Source of the DNA: Sulfurimonas sp.
GTDB taxonomy: Bacteria > Campylobacterota > Campylobacteria > Campylobacterales > Sulfurimonadaceae
Length of the DNA stretch: 5,251 nucleotides
Assembly (NCBI GenBank): GCA_027063585.1
Contig: JAMORM010000120.1
Coordinates: forward strand, 1-5,251
Direction of reading: 5' to 3'
Shown here: positions 1 through 5,251 of the stretch, piece after piece
Numbering within the stretch: the first letter of the stretch is position 1
How the letters are laid out: each line of letters opens with the position of its first letter
The notes under the pieces: model-generated
The model's input: only the letters and a program-made list of their open reading frames with translations
Told to the model about the DNA's origin: nothing
The model's database searches: none
Translations under genes and position numbers: made by a program

Positions 1-36
1 CATGAAAAAACTAAAAAGATTAAACCAAAAGGATAA
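1..36 (+). CDS. C-terminal end of upstream gene, probably SoxZ (partial)
   Basis: Frame 1 is open from the window edge and reads HEKTKKIKPKG before a TAA at 34-36. The stop lies 4 nt before the soxA start, and the soxA ribosome binding site sits inside these last codons, so the two genes are packed as in an operon. A short, basic, lysine-rich end fits the last beta strand and tail of SoxZ, the sulfur-carrier partner of SoxY. The order soxX-Y-Z-A-B is known from Campylobacterota sulfur oxidisers. The identity is an inference from context plus this short tail. Eleven residues cannot prove the family, but a real gene ending here is likely because of the spacing. Confidence 0.55.
   Translation, partial: HEKTKKIKPKG
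27..33 (+). promoter_or_regulatory. Ribosome binding site that sets the soxA start
   Basis: AAAAGGA ends 7 nt before the ATG at 41. This spacing favours the ATG at 41 over the in-frame ATG at 2. Starting at 2 would put a highly charged 13-residue leader before the signal peptide and would overlap the end of the upstream gene. Confidence 0.75.
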
Positions 37-40
37 TCAA

Positions 41-811
41 ATGAAAACAGGTATTAAAATAGCTCTATCGGTTGCAATGCTCACTTCATTATCTTTTGGT
101 GGTGAACAATTTGCAATGAGCGACGCAGACCGTGCAATGTATGTAGAGATGTCAGAGAACAATCCTGCAGATATTATGATTGCAGACGGCGAGGAATTAC
201 TAGAATATATGGGTGGAGATGCGGGTCTTGCCAAGTATTTTGGTGTCAGTGAAGATGATTTGCCGGCATATATAGCAGGTTTTCCTCGTTATATCAAAAA
301 GTTTGATATGGTTGTGGGACTTGACCAGGTTATACAGGCAATGATGGCAGACGGTGGTCATAAACCGTTAAAACTTAAAAGTGGAAATATGTTTTCAATT
401 ATGGCATATGTAAAATCTATTGCAAACGGTGAAAAAATAAATATAGATGTAACTGCCAATAAGCAAATGAAAGAAGCATACGCTTTAGGTTTAAAAACAT
501 ATATGACAAAACGCGGTGGTCGTGGACTTTCATGTAATTCTTGTCACTCTCCTGATGTAATTGGCCGTGTATTAAGAACACAACCGCTTCCTGATTTGAG
601 TGCAAAAGGCGTTAAAGCTGCTGCAACTTGGCCGGCTTACAGAATGACAAAGTCATCTTTAAGAACATTACAACGTCGTTTTCAGGGATGTATGAAAAAT
701 GCACTTCTTAAAGTTATACCAATAGGTTCTAAAGAGATGGTAGCACTTGAAGTGTATTTAACAGATAAATCAAAGGGTGCTGAAATTGCAATCCCTGGTT
801 TAAAAAGATAA
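41..811 (+). CDS. soxA: SoxA, sulfur-oxidation c-type cytochrome (single-haem form)
   Basis: This 256-residue protein is the catalytic subunit of the SoxAX cytochrome, which in the known pathway oxidatively links thiosulfate to the carrier cysteine of SoxY in the periplasm. A Sec signal peptide covers about residues 1-20 (MKTGIKIALSVAMLTSLSFG). The N-terminal domain holds the family 'PRY' motif (82-84) followed by GLDQVIQAMM. The C-terminal cytochrome domain has one haem site, C165-N-S-C168-H169. The segment RRFQGCMKN carries C217, matching the SoxA haem-ligand cysteine that becomes a persulfide in studied enzymes. The end, 'ALEVYLTDKSKGAEIAIPG', matches the usual SoxA C-terminus. Only three cysteines exist, so the N-terminal domain has neither a haem nor the usual disulfide. 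The start at 41 was chosen from its ribosome binding site and signal peptide. SoxX, the required partner, is not in the window and is presumably upstream. soxB follows after 10 nt, so co-transcription is likely. Confidence 0.93.
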   Translation: MKTGIKIALSVAMLTSLSFGGEQFAMSDADRAMYVEMSENNPADIMIADGEELLEYMGGDAGLAKYFGVSEDDLPAYIAGFPRYIKKFDMVVGLDQVIQAMMADGGHKPLKLKSGNMFSIMAYVKSIANGEKINIDVTANKQMKEAYALGLKTYMTKRGGRGLSCNSCHSPDVIGRVLRTQPLPDLSAKGVKAAATWPAYRMTKSSLRTLQRRFQGCMKNALLKVIPIGSKEMVALEVYLTDKSKGAEIAIPGLKR

Positions 812-821
812 AAGGCTAATA

Positions 822-2582
822 ATGGAAATTTCTAGAAGAGATTTTATGCATATTGCAGCTATATTTGGACTGACTGCAGCTACGAGTAGTTTTGCAAGTT
901 CAAAACAAATAGAGCAGATAGGTTTAAAAGATTTATATCAGTTTAACTCGATGGGTAATTTTACGCTTATGCATATATGTGATTTACATGCTCATGTAAA
1001 ACCACTGTATTGGAGAGAACCGTCTACTTTGATTTCTGCTCCAAACCTTGTGGGAACACCGGGATTTTTATGTGGTGAAGCATTTGCAAAGCATTATGGA
1101 TTGGAACCCAGTTCTCTTGATGCTTATTTTGACACATATATAGATTTTAGCAAATTAGCGAAAAAATTTGGAAAAATGGGTGGTGTCGCTCACATTAAAA
1201 CTTTGACAAATCACATTATAAAAGAGCGTGGAAAAGAAAATGTACTTTTCCTTGACTCCGGTGATACATGGCAAGGTACAGGTGTGGCACTTAAAACAAG
1301 TGGCGAAGCTATTGTAAAAGCACAAAATTACCTTGGCATTGATACTATGGTGGGGCACTGGGAATTTACTTATGGTAAAGAGAGAGTAAAAGAGCTGATT
1401 GATATGCTTGATGCGAAATTTATCTCTCAAAATATTATAGGTGATGATCCTTTTGCAGATGAGTATGAAGAATTAATTTTTGAACCTTATACTATTGAAG
1501 AGCGTGGTGGTGCAAAAATTGGTATTATTGGTCAGTCATTTCCGTTTACATCTACTGCAAACCCGAAAGAGTTTACAGAGGGGTGGAGTTTTGGTTTAAG
1601 ATTAGAAACACTTCAAGAATATGTAGATGAGTTGAAAAATGAAAAAAAAGTGGACTGTGTTGTTATGCTTTCTCACGATGGATTCAGCGTGGATCAAGAA
1701 GTTGCGCGTAAAGTTAAAGGTATTGACTTTATTTTAAGTGGTCATACACATGATCCTTCACCGGAACCTATTGTTATTAACGATACTGTTATTGTTATTG
1801 CCGGAAGCCATGGAAAATACATCGGTCGTTTGGACATTGATGCAAAAAATGGAAAAGTGAATGGTTATGAGTATAAACTTATTCCGATTGCCTCAAACAT
1901 CATTCCGGCTGATCCAGAAGGTGTTAAGCTTGTAAATAAGCTATATGCTCCGTTTGATAAAGAATTTAATGAAGTTCTAGGGCAGACAAAAGGTATGCTT
2001 TATAAGCGTGATACATTCTTTTCAACATTTGATCAACTCATAAATGATGCGATTATGGATGAAATGAAGTGTGATGTTTCTTTTACTCCGGGATATAGAT
2101 GGGGAACAACAGTTCTTGCCGGTGATAATATTTTAATGGACAATGTATATGAAATGTGTGGTATCACATACCCTAATGTTTATACCTTTGAGTTAAAAGG
2201 TAAAAAAATTGCAACTCTTTTAGAAGATATTGCGGATAATGTTTTTAATGCAAATCCTTTGTATCAACAAGGTGGTGATATGAGCCGTCTTGGTGGTGTA
2301 ACGTATTCTATCGCTGTTGCAAACAAAGCAGGAGAGAGAATATCAAATCTTAAGATTGGAGGAAAACCTATAGACTTGGAAAAAACTTATGTAGTTTCTT
2401 CATGGGGAGGTAACTTACAAAAAGCAGGTGCTAATTTGCAAAATGATAAGATTCGTCCTGTTTACGATGTTGTACGTGATTACATTAAAAAAGAAAAAGT
2501 GGTTGATGTAAGTAATAAGGGTAATGTTACTATACTTGACTACAGTTGTGGCTGCCCAACAAAGGGTTCAAGGGGATGTTAA
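822..2582 (+). CDS. soxB: SoxB, thiosulfohydrolase (di-metal, Tat-exported)
   Basis: This 586-residue protein hydrolyses the SoxY-bound cysteine S-thiosulfonate and releases sulfate in the periplasm. A twin-arginine signal is clear (S4-R5-R6-D7-F8-M9, hydrophobic stretch, likely cut near residues 25-27). It belongs to the 5'-nucleotidase-like metallophosphatase family. Visible metal ligands are D54 and H56 (DLHAH), D148 (LDSGDTW), H179 (GHWEFTYG, the SoxB form of the family's GNHE), H285 (SHDG) and H308 (SGHTHD). The C-terminal domain has SoxB signatures FTPGYRWGTTVL (421-432) and YQQGGDMSRLGG (481-492). A ribosome binding site AAAGG (811-815) lies 6 nt before ATG. Length is normal for the family. 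The odd part is the tail, DYSCGCPTKGSRGC, with cysteines at 576, 578 and 586, which is not part of the catalytic fold. It follows soxA by 10 nt. A plain 5'-nucleotidase is excluded by the GHWEFTYG motif, the Tat signal and the soxA neighbour. Confidence 0.96.
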   Translation: MEISRRDFMHIAAIFGLTAATSSFASSKQIEQIGLKDLYQFNSMGNFTLMHICDLHAHVKPLYWREPSTLISAPNLVGTPGFLCGEAFAKHYGLEPSSLDAYFDTYIDFSKLAKKFGKMGGVAHIKTLTNHIIKERGKENVLFLDSGDTWQGTGVALKTSGEAIVKAQNYLGIDTMVGHWEFTYGKERVKELIDMLDAKFISQNIIGDDPFADEYEELIFEPYTIEERGGAKIGIIGQSFPFTSTANPKEFTEGWSFGLRLETLQEYVDELKNEKKVDCVVMLSHDGFSVDQEVARKVKGIDFILSGHTHDPSPEPIVINDTVIVIAGSHGKYIGRLDIDAKNGKVNGYEYKLIPIASNIIPADPEGVKLVNKLYAPFDKEFNEVLGQTKGMLYKRDTFFSTFDQLINDAIMDEMKCDVSFTPGYRWGTTVLAGDNILMDNVYEMCGITYPNVYTFELKGKKIATLLEDIADNVFNANPLYQQGGDMSRLGGVTYSIAVANKAGERISNLKIGGKPIDLEKTYVVSSWGGNLQKAGANLQNDKIRPVYDVVRDYIKKEKVVDVSNKGNVTILDYSCGCPTKGSRGC

Positions 2583-2588
2583 GTAATA

Positions 2589-2610
2589 GATGGCAGTACT
2601 AGCTGCCATC
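2589..2610 (+). terminator. Stem-loop directly after soxB (possible terminator or processing hairpin)
   Basis: GATGGCAG (2589-2596) pairs perfectly over 8 bp with CTGCCATC (2603-2610) around the 6-nt loop TACTAG. It begins 6 nt after the soxB stop. No T-run follows, so it does not look like a classic Rho-independent terminator. It could instead protect the 3' end of a soxAB message or cause partial termination. Confidence 0.5.
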
Positions 2611-2621
2611 ATAATCTGAAT

Positions 2622-2666
2622 GTGTTAATAATAACATAAACAAACATAATTATTATAACACTTTTT
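2622..2666 (+). terminator. A+T-rich inverted repeat followed by five Ts (weak terminator candidate)
   Basis: GTGTTA plus TAATAA (2622-2634, with A2628 bulged) pairs with TTATTATAACAC (2650-2661). The loop is about 15 nt, and TTTTT follows at 2662-2666. The order stem then T-run fits a Rho-independent terminator, but the stem is weak and the loop is large. The same symmetry could be a protein-binding site upstream of the porin. Confidence 0.35.
2623..2636. promoter_or_regulatory. Short palindrome TGTTA-N4-TAACA, possible operator
   Basis: TGTTA (2623-2627) and TAACA (2632-2636) form a perfect inverted repeat with a 4-nt spacer, about 53 nt before the porin start. Dimeric regulators, including Crp/Fnr-family proteins, often use sites of this size. 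The sequence is A+T-rich, so chance is a serious alternative, and no regulator gene is in the window. Confidence 0.25.
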
Positions 2667-2688
2667 ATATTAATAAAAGGGAAGAAAA

Positions 2689-4188
2689 ATGAAATTATTA
2701 AAATTAAGTGCTGTTGCAGCATTAACATGTGCATTGTCAATTACAGCGAATGCTAGTGAAAATAAACCAAAGCGTGAGCTAAAAAACAATATGATGGTGA
2801 AAACAAATATTGTACCCGGGAAAGTTGATAGCCTTTCTGAAATGTTTTCAAAAGGTATATTTTATGGTCGTTTAAGAATGAATTCTTTTAAATGGGACTG
2901 GAAGAATGATGATACATCTGCAACTGGAAACAAAGATAATAAAGCATTTGGTCTTGGCGGTAGTTTAAGATACCATTCTGCATCTTTTAACGGTGTAAGT
3001 GCAGGAGCAGGCCTTTACTTTACAAGTAGTCCGTTTAGTTCACTCCGTCAACCTGAGTCTGAGCTTAAATACGCAAAAGCAGGTAAGGATACATTTAGTC
3101 GTTATCAAGTTAGCCAGGGTGGAGCTTGGGAATACGCAGTATTAGCTGAAGCAAACATCCAGTATCAAATTTCTAAGACTAAGGCTATTGTCGGTCGTCA
3201 GATATTTGAATCTTTCTTAACTAAGTCAAATGATACGAAAATGATTCCAAATACTTTTGAGGGTGTTGTTTTAGAAACAAAAGAACTTGCTAAAACAAGA
3301 ATTAGAGGTGCATACTTTACGGCACAAAAGTTACGTGATCATACAACTTTCCATGATGTTATCACTTTTAAAGATGAAGCAGGCAATAGTTGGAATAATA
3401 ATGATGATTCCGCTGCACACAAAGGTTTGACTTATGCTAACTTTAAAGCTGCAGGTAAAGATGTAAATCATGAACTTATTGTTGTGGATGCAAGAAATAA
3501 GTCTATAGATAATCTTAAAATAGATGTTACTTATGGTGCAGTTCCTGATGTAGTATCATCTTTAACTGGTGAAGTGAACTATAAAATTGCTCTTGGTGAT
3601 GGATATACACTGACTCCTGGTGTTCGCTATATGAAACAGTTTGATAATGGTGGTGGAGAAATTGGTGGTGCAACCTTAAAAGGTGGTCTTGCAGGACAAA
3701 CCGGTGCACAATTAGGTTATAAAGATGCAGCTTCCCTTGATTCTTATGTATGGATGGCTCGTTTAGTTCTTAAAAAAGGTCCGTTAAAAGCAAAAATCGG
3801 TTACTCTGCAGTTGCAGATGAAGCAGATATCGTAGCTCCATGGCGTGGATTCCCTACAGGTGGATATACTCGTGCAATGGCTCAATATAACTGGTATGCA
3901 AATACAAAAACATTCAATATTGAAGCAAATTACGACTTTGATAAAGCCGGTTTAGTTCCTGGATTTAGTGCAATGGCTCGTTATGCTATACAAAATTTTG
4001 ATGAAGCAAAACAAGCTGCAGGCGTTCAGGCCGATAGTAAAATTCTTCATATGGACTTCCGTGAAAACTTTGGAAATGGTTTGTATGCAAAAATTCGTGT
4101 TGGTTTAGTGAATGCTGATGATCGTGTAAATGGTACTGAGAAAGATTCATATAACGAATATCGTTTCGAATTAAACTACCTGTTTTAA
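2689..4188 (+). CDS. OprD-like outer-membrane porin
   Basis: This 499-residue protein is predicted to form a beta-barrel channel in the outer membrane. A Sec signal peptide ends at ANA-S (cut after residue 22). The mature protein shows alternating polar/aromatic strands, many Gly and Asp/Asn-rich loops, and ends in NYLF, the terminal-Phe signal for barrel assembly. The region GRQIFESFLTKSNDTKMIPNTFEG (169-192) resembles the OprD-family segment 'GRQ...N-D-x-R/K-x-x-P-x-x-F-E-G'. The strand SEMFSKGIFYGRLR (50-63) is typical of porins from Campylobacterota. The only cysteine is in the signal peptide. OprD proteins usually take up small anionic or zwitterionic solutes. Its place between soxAB and two other exported sox-like genes suggests uptake of sulfur anions such as thiosulfate or tetrathionate, but the substrate is an inference. 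A good ribosome binding site supports the start. The next gene follows after 12 nt with no terminator, so these genes are probably co-transcribed. Confidence 0.85.
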   Translation: MKLLKLSAVAALTCALSITANASENKPKRELKNNMMVKTNIVPGKVDSLSEMFSKGIFYGRLRMNSFKWDWKNDDTSATGNKDNKAFGLGGSLRYHSASFNGVSAGAGLYFTSSPFSSLRQPESELKYAKAGKDTFSRYQVSQGGAWEYAVLAEANIQYQISKTKAIVGRQIFESFLTKSNDTKMIPNTFEGVVLETKELAKTRIRGAYFTAQKLRDHTTFHDVITFKDEAGNSWNNNDDSAAHKGLTYANFKAAGKDVNHELIVVDARNKSIDNLKIDVTYGAVPDVVSSLTGEVNYKIALGDGYTLTPGVRYMKQFDNGGGEIGGATLKGGLAGQTGAQLGYKDAASLDSYVWMARLVLKKGPLKAKIGYSAVADEADIVAPWRGFPTGGYTRAMAQYNWYANTKTFNIEANYDFDKAGLVPGFSAMARYAIQNFDEAKQAAGVQADSKILHMDFRENFGNGLYAKIRVGLVNADDRVNGTEKDSYNEYRFELNYLF

Positions 4189-4193
4189 AAAGG
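4187..4193 (+). promoter_or_regulatory. Ribosome binding site that supports a TTG start
   Basis: AAAAAGG lies 7 nt before TTG at 4201. The nearest ATG (4196) is in another frame and reads only two codons before TGA. The next in-frame ATG is codon 41 (4321), which would remove the signal peptide. TTG is therefore the best start. Confidence 0.65.
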
Positions 4194-4200
4194 CTATGCT

Positions 4201-5109
4201 TTGAAGTCATTTTTGTTGAGTATTGTATTATTTCATTCTCTCCTTTCTTACGATTACAAACTTCAGCCCATAAAAGTTGGTGAGTCCGCTGCTCACTGCT
4301 TTTTTGGACTACCAGAAGTGATGGACGAGCATAACAATGGAAACATGTCTAACTCATGTTTTGTTAACCTTGGGAACAGCTATCTTGTAATAGATAGTGG
4401 TCCCACGTATCAGTATGCTGCTCAGGCATATAAAAAAATGAAAAACCTCAAAAATCTTCCTGTTTCTTATGTTATAGACACACATGTACATGATGACCAT
4501 TGGTTAGGCAACAGTTATTATATAACACTTGGAGCTAAGATTATAGGTTCAAAGGCTTTTAAAGAACTTCCAAAACCTGAACAAACACGTATGCAAAGAA
4601 GAATTAGCCCAGAGGCATATAAGCGAACAACACAGGTATTTCCAACTATTTTTGTCGATAAAGAAAAAGTTTTAAATATAAACGGAAATAAAGTATATAT
4701 AAAAAGTGTAAATCATAAAGCGCACACAGAGAGTGATCTTTACGTTTACATACCAAGTCAAAAGATAGTTTTTGTCGGTGATTTGGTTTTCAATCAAAGA
4801 CTGCCTTCATTACGAGATGGAGATATTAACGGTTGGATTGAAGCACTGCAAGAGATTAAGAAAATGAATGTAGAGTATATTGTCGGCGGTCATGGAGAAA
4901 ACAGAGATAAAAAAGCTGTAGATTTTACCTACAATTATCTTAAAACTTTAAGAAATGAAGTGAAAAAAAGACTCGACGATGGCGAAGATATCGCAGATGT
5001 GGTCAATGAAGTGAAGATGAAAGAGTATAAAAATGTGCCTTTTTACGACTCTATTCATAGACAAAATGTAGAAACAGCTTATAGAATGTTGGAGTGGGAA
5101 AATGAATAA
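4201..5109 (+). CDS. Exported metallo-beta-lactamase-fold zinc hydrolase (SoxH-like)
   Basis: This 302-residue protein starts at TTG and has a Sec signal peptide (MKSFLLSIVLFHSLLS, likely cut near residue 16), so it acts in the periplasm. The metal site is complete: T94-H95-V-H97-D-D99-H100 (the HxHxDH motif), H175 (KAHTESD), D194 (VGDLVF) and H231 (GGHG). 'THVHDDHWLGN' and the overall order resemble the SoxH-related hydrolases found in sox clusters and beside PQQ-dependent dehydrogenases. The true substrate of that group is not established. C33 and C53 are the only cysteines and may form a disulfide. The C-terminal third is a helical, charged tail (about 235-302). It follows the porin by 12 nt and overlaps the thioredoxin-like gene by 8 nt, so it is probably translated together with it. 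A true beta-lactamase or an ETHE1-type persulfide dioxygenase are alternatives. The context and signal peptide favour a sulfur-related hydrolase, but the exact reaction is unknown. Confidence 0.85.
   Translation: MKSFLLSIVLFHSLLSYDYKLQPIKVGESAAHCFFGLPEVMDEHNNGNMSNSCFVNLGNSYLVIDSGPTYQYAAQAYKKMKNLKNLPVSYVIDTHVHDDHWLGNSYYITLGAKIIGSKAFKELPKPEQTRMQRRISPEAYKRTTQVFPTIFVDKEKVLNINGNKVYIKSVNHKAHTESDLYVYIPSQKIVFVGDLVFNQRLPSLRDGDINGWIEALQEIKKMNVEYIVGGHGENRDKKAVDFTYNYLKTLRNEVKKRLDDGEDIADVVNEVKMKEYKNVPFYDSIHRQNVETAYRMLEWENE
5091..5094 (+). promoter_or_regulatory. Ribosome binding site of the thioredoxin-like gene
   Basis: GGAG lies 7 nt before the ATG at 5102, inside the end of the hydrolase gene. It supports the overlapping start and translational coupling. 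Confidence 0.55.
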
Positions 5110-5251
5110 TTTGTTCTTATTGCTTGTATTGAGTTTGAGCTCTTTATGGGGTGTTGAATTTCACAGTTATGAAGAAGCATTAAAATTGCAAAAGAAAAAT
5201 CATAAAATTATTATGATTGATGTTATGCGTTCAGATTGTCACTACTGCATA
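5102..5251 (+). CDS. Exported thioredoxin-fold protein, N-terminal part (SoxW-like)
   Basis: The first 50 codons are present and the gene runs off the window edge. Residues 1-17 (MNNLFLLLVLSLSSLWG) form a Sec signal peptide. The segment FHSYEEALKLQKKNHKIIMIDVMRSDCHYC matches the start of small periplasmic thioredoxins: a helix 'EEAL..QKK', a strand 'IIMIDV', then the redox pair C46-H-Y-C49. Such proteins reduce or exchange disulfides. In sox clusters the relative SoxW, fed by SoxV or CcdA, keeps the carrier cysteine of SoxY active. Here the CxxC has His-Tyr between the cysteines instead of the Gly-Pro of cytoplasmic thioredoxin. The start overlaps the previous gene by 8 nt. A general DsbD-fed reductase, or one that serves the hydrolase next door, are alternatives. 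The missing C-terminal part prevents a firm family call. Confidence 0.8.
   Translation, partial: MNNLFLLLVLSLSSLWGVEFHSYEEALKLQKKNHKIIMIDVMRSDCHYCI

Larger units (their letters stand above)
2583..2688. other. 106-nt gap between soxB and the porin gene
   Basis: This is the only real gap in the window. No coding frame is supported in it. It contains a G+C-richer stem-loop just after soxB, a very A+T-rich inverted repeat followed by five Ts, and the porin ribosome binding site (AAAAGGGAAG, 2675-2684, about 4 nt before ATG). A weak -10-like TATAAC occurs at 2654-2659 and TATATT at 2666-2671, with no convincing -35. The gap is therefore a plausible place for reduced read-through from soxB and for separate expression of the porin operon. 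This is inferred from structure only. Confidence 0.6.

Noticed and set aside
2..40. In-frame ATG at 2 that would lengthen SoxA by 13 residues
   Set aside because: It gives a charged leader before the signal peptide and overlaps the end of the upstream gene; the ATG at 41 has a well-placed ribosome binding site.
37..234. Reverse-strand open frame of 65 codons
   Set aside because: It lies wholly within soxA on the opposite strand, has no ribosome binding site or family likeness, and is a shadow of the real gene. The same applies to reverse frames at 417-605, 1155-1430, 3527-3709 and 3986-4210.
822..2582. Annotation as a 5'-nucleotidase
   Set aside because: The fold is shared, but the GHWEFTYG motif, the RWGTT and QQGGDM segments, the Tat signal and the adjacent soxA identify SoxB.
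2611..2688. A defined sigma-70 promoter for the porin
   Set aside because: The -10-like words TATAAC and TATATT occur, but the stretch is so A+T-rich that they are expected by chance, and no -35 is convincing; it is mentioned only inside the gap entry.
3641..3720. Run of GGTGGT-like codons in the porin as a possible tandem repeat
   Set aside because: It encodes a Gly-rich loop (about residues 320-343) with irregular units and no exact repeat; ordinary for a porin loop.
4201..5109. Annotation as an antibiotic-degrading beta-lactamase
   Set aside because: The HxHxDH fold is shared by many hydrolases; the sox context and SoxH-like motif order make a resistance role unlikely.

Overview
The window is a piece of a periplasmic sulfur-oxidation (Sox) locus on the + strand. 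It is A+T-rich, tightly packed and all genes point the same way. The style of the proteins (single-haem SoxA, SoxB with a GHWEFTYG motif, an OprD-like porin opening with a 'SEMFSKGIFYGRLR' strand) suggests a sulfur-oxidising member of the Campylobacterota, of the Sulfurimonas/Sulfurovum kind. That assignment is inferred from protein character and base composition; there is no rRNA or other marker gene here.

Layout: (1) bases 1-36 are the last 11 codons of an upstream gene, probably soxZ. (2) soxA (41-811) starts 4 nt after it and encodes a c-type cytochrome with one CxxCH and the SoxA cysteine ligand. (3) soxB (822-2582) follows after 10 nt and encodes the Tat-exported thiosulfohydrolase, here with an unusual three-cysteine C-terminal tail. 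(4) A 106-nt gap (2583-2688) holds a strong 8-bp stem-loop, then an A+T-rich inverted repeat ending in five Ts. (5) An OprD-like outer-membrane porin (2689-4188). (6) An exported metallo-beta-lactamase-fold zinc hydrolase of the SoxH-like type (4201-5109), starting at TTG. (7) The start of an exported thioredoxin-fold protein with a CHYC motif (5102-5251, cut by the window edge), overlapping the previous gene by 8 nt.

How it fits together: in the known Sox pathway SoxAX couples thiosulfate to a cysteine on the SoxYZ carrier and SoxB hydrolyses the terminal sulfone to release sulfate. The upstream part of the window is this core. The downstream part (porin, hydrolase, thioredoxin) looks like an accessory module, with the porin plausibly bringing sulfur anions into the periplasm and the thioredoxin keeping cysteines reduced. 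The roles of the porin and the hydrolase in sulfur oxidation are inferred from position only. No mobile elements, CRISPR arrays, tRNAs or rRNAs were seen. The most interesting points are the Cys-rich SoxB tail, the porin placed inside the sox locus, and the hydrolase-thioredoxin pair.
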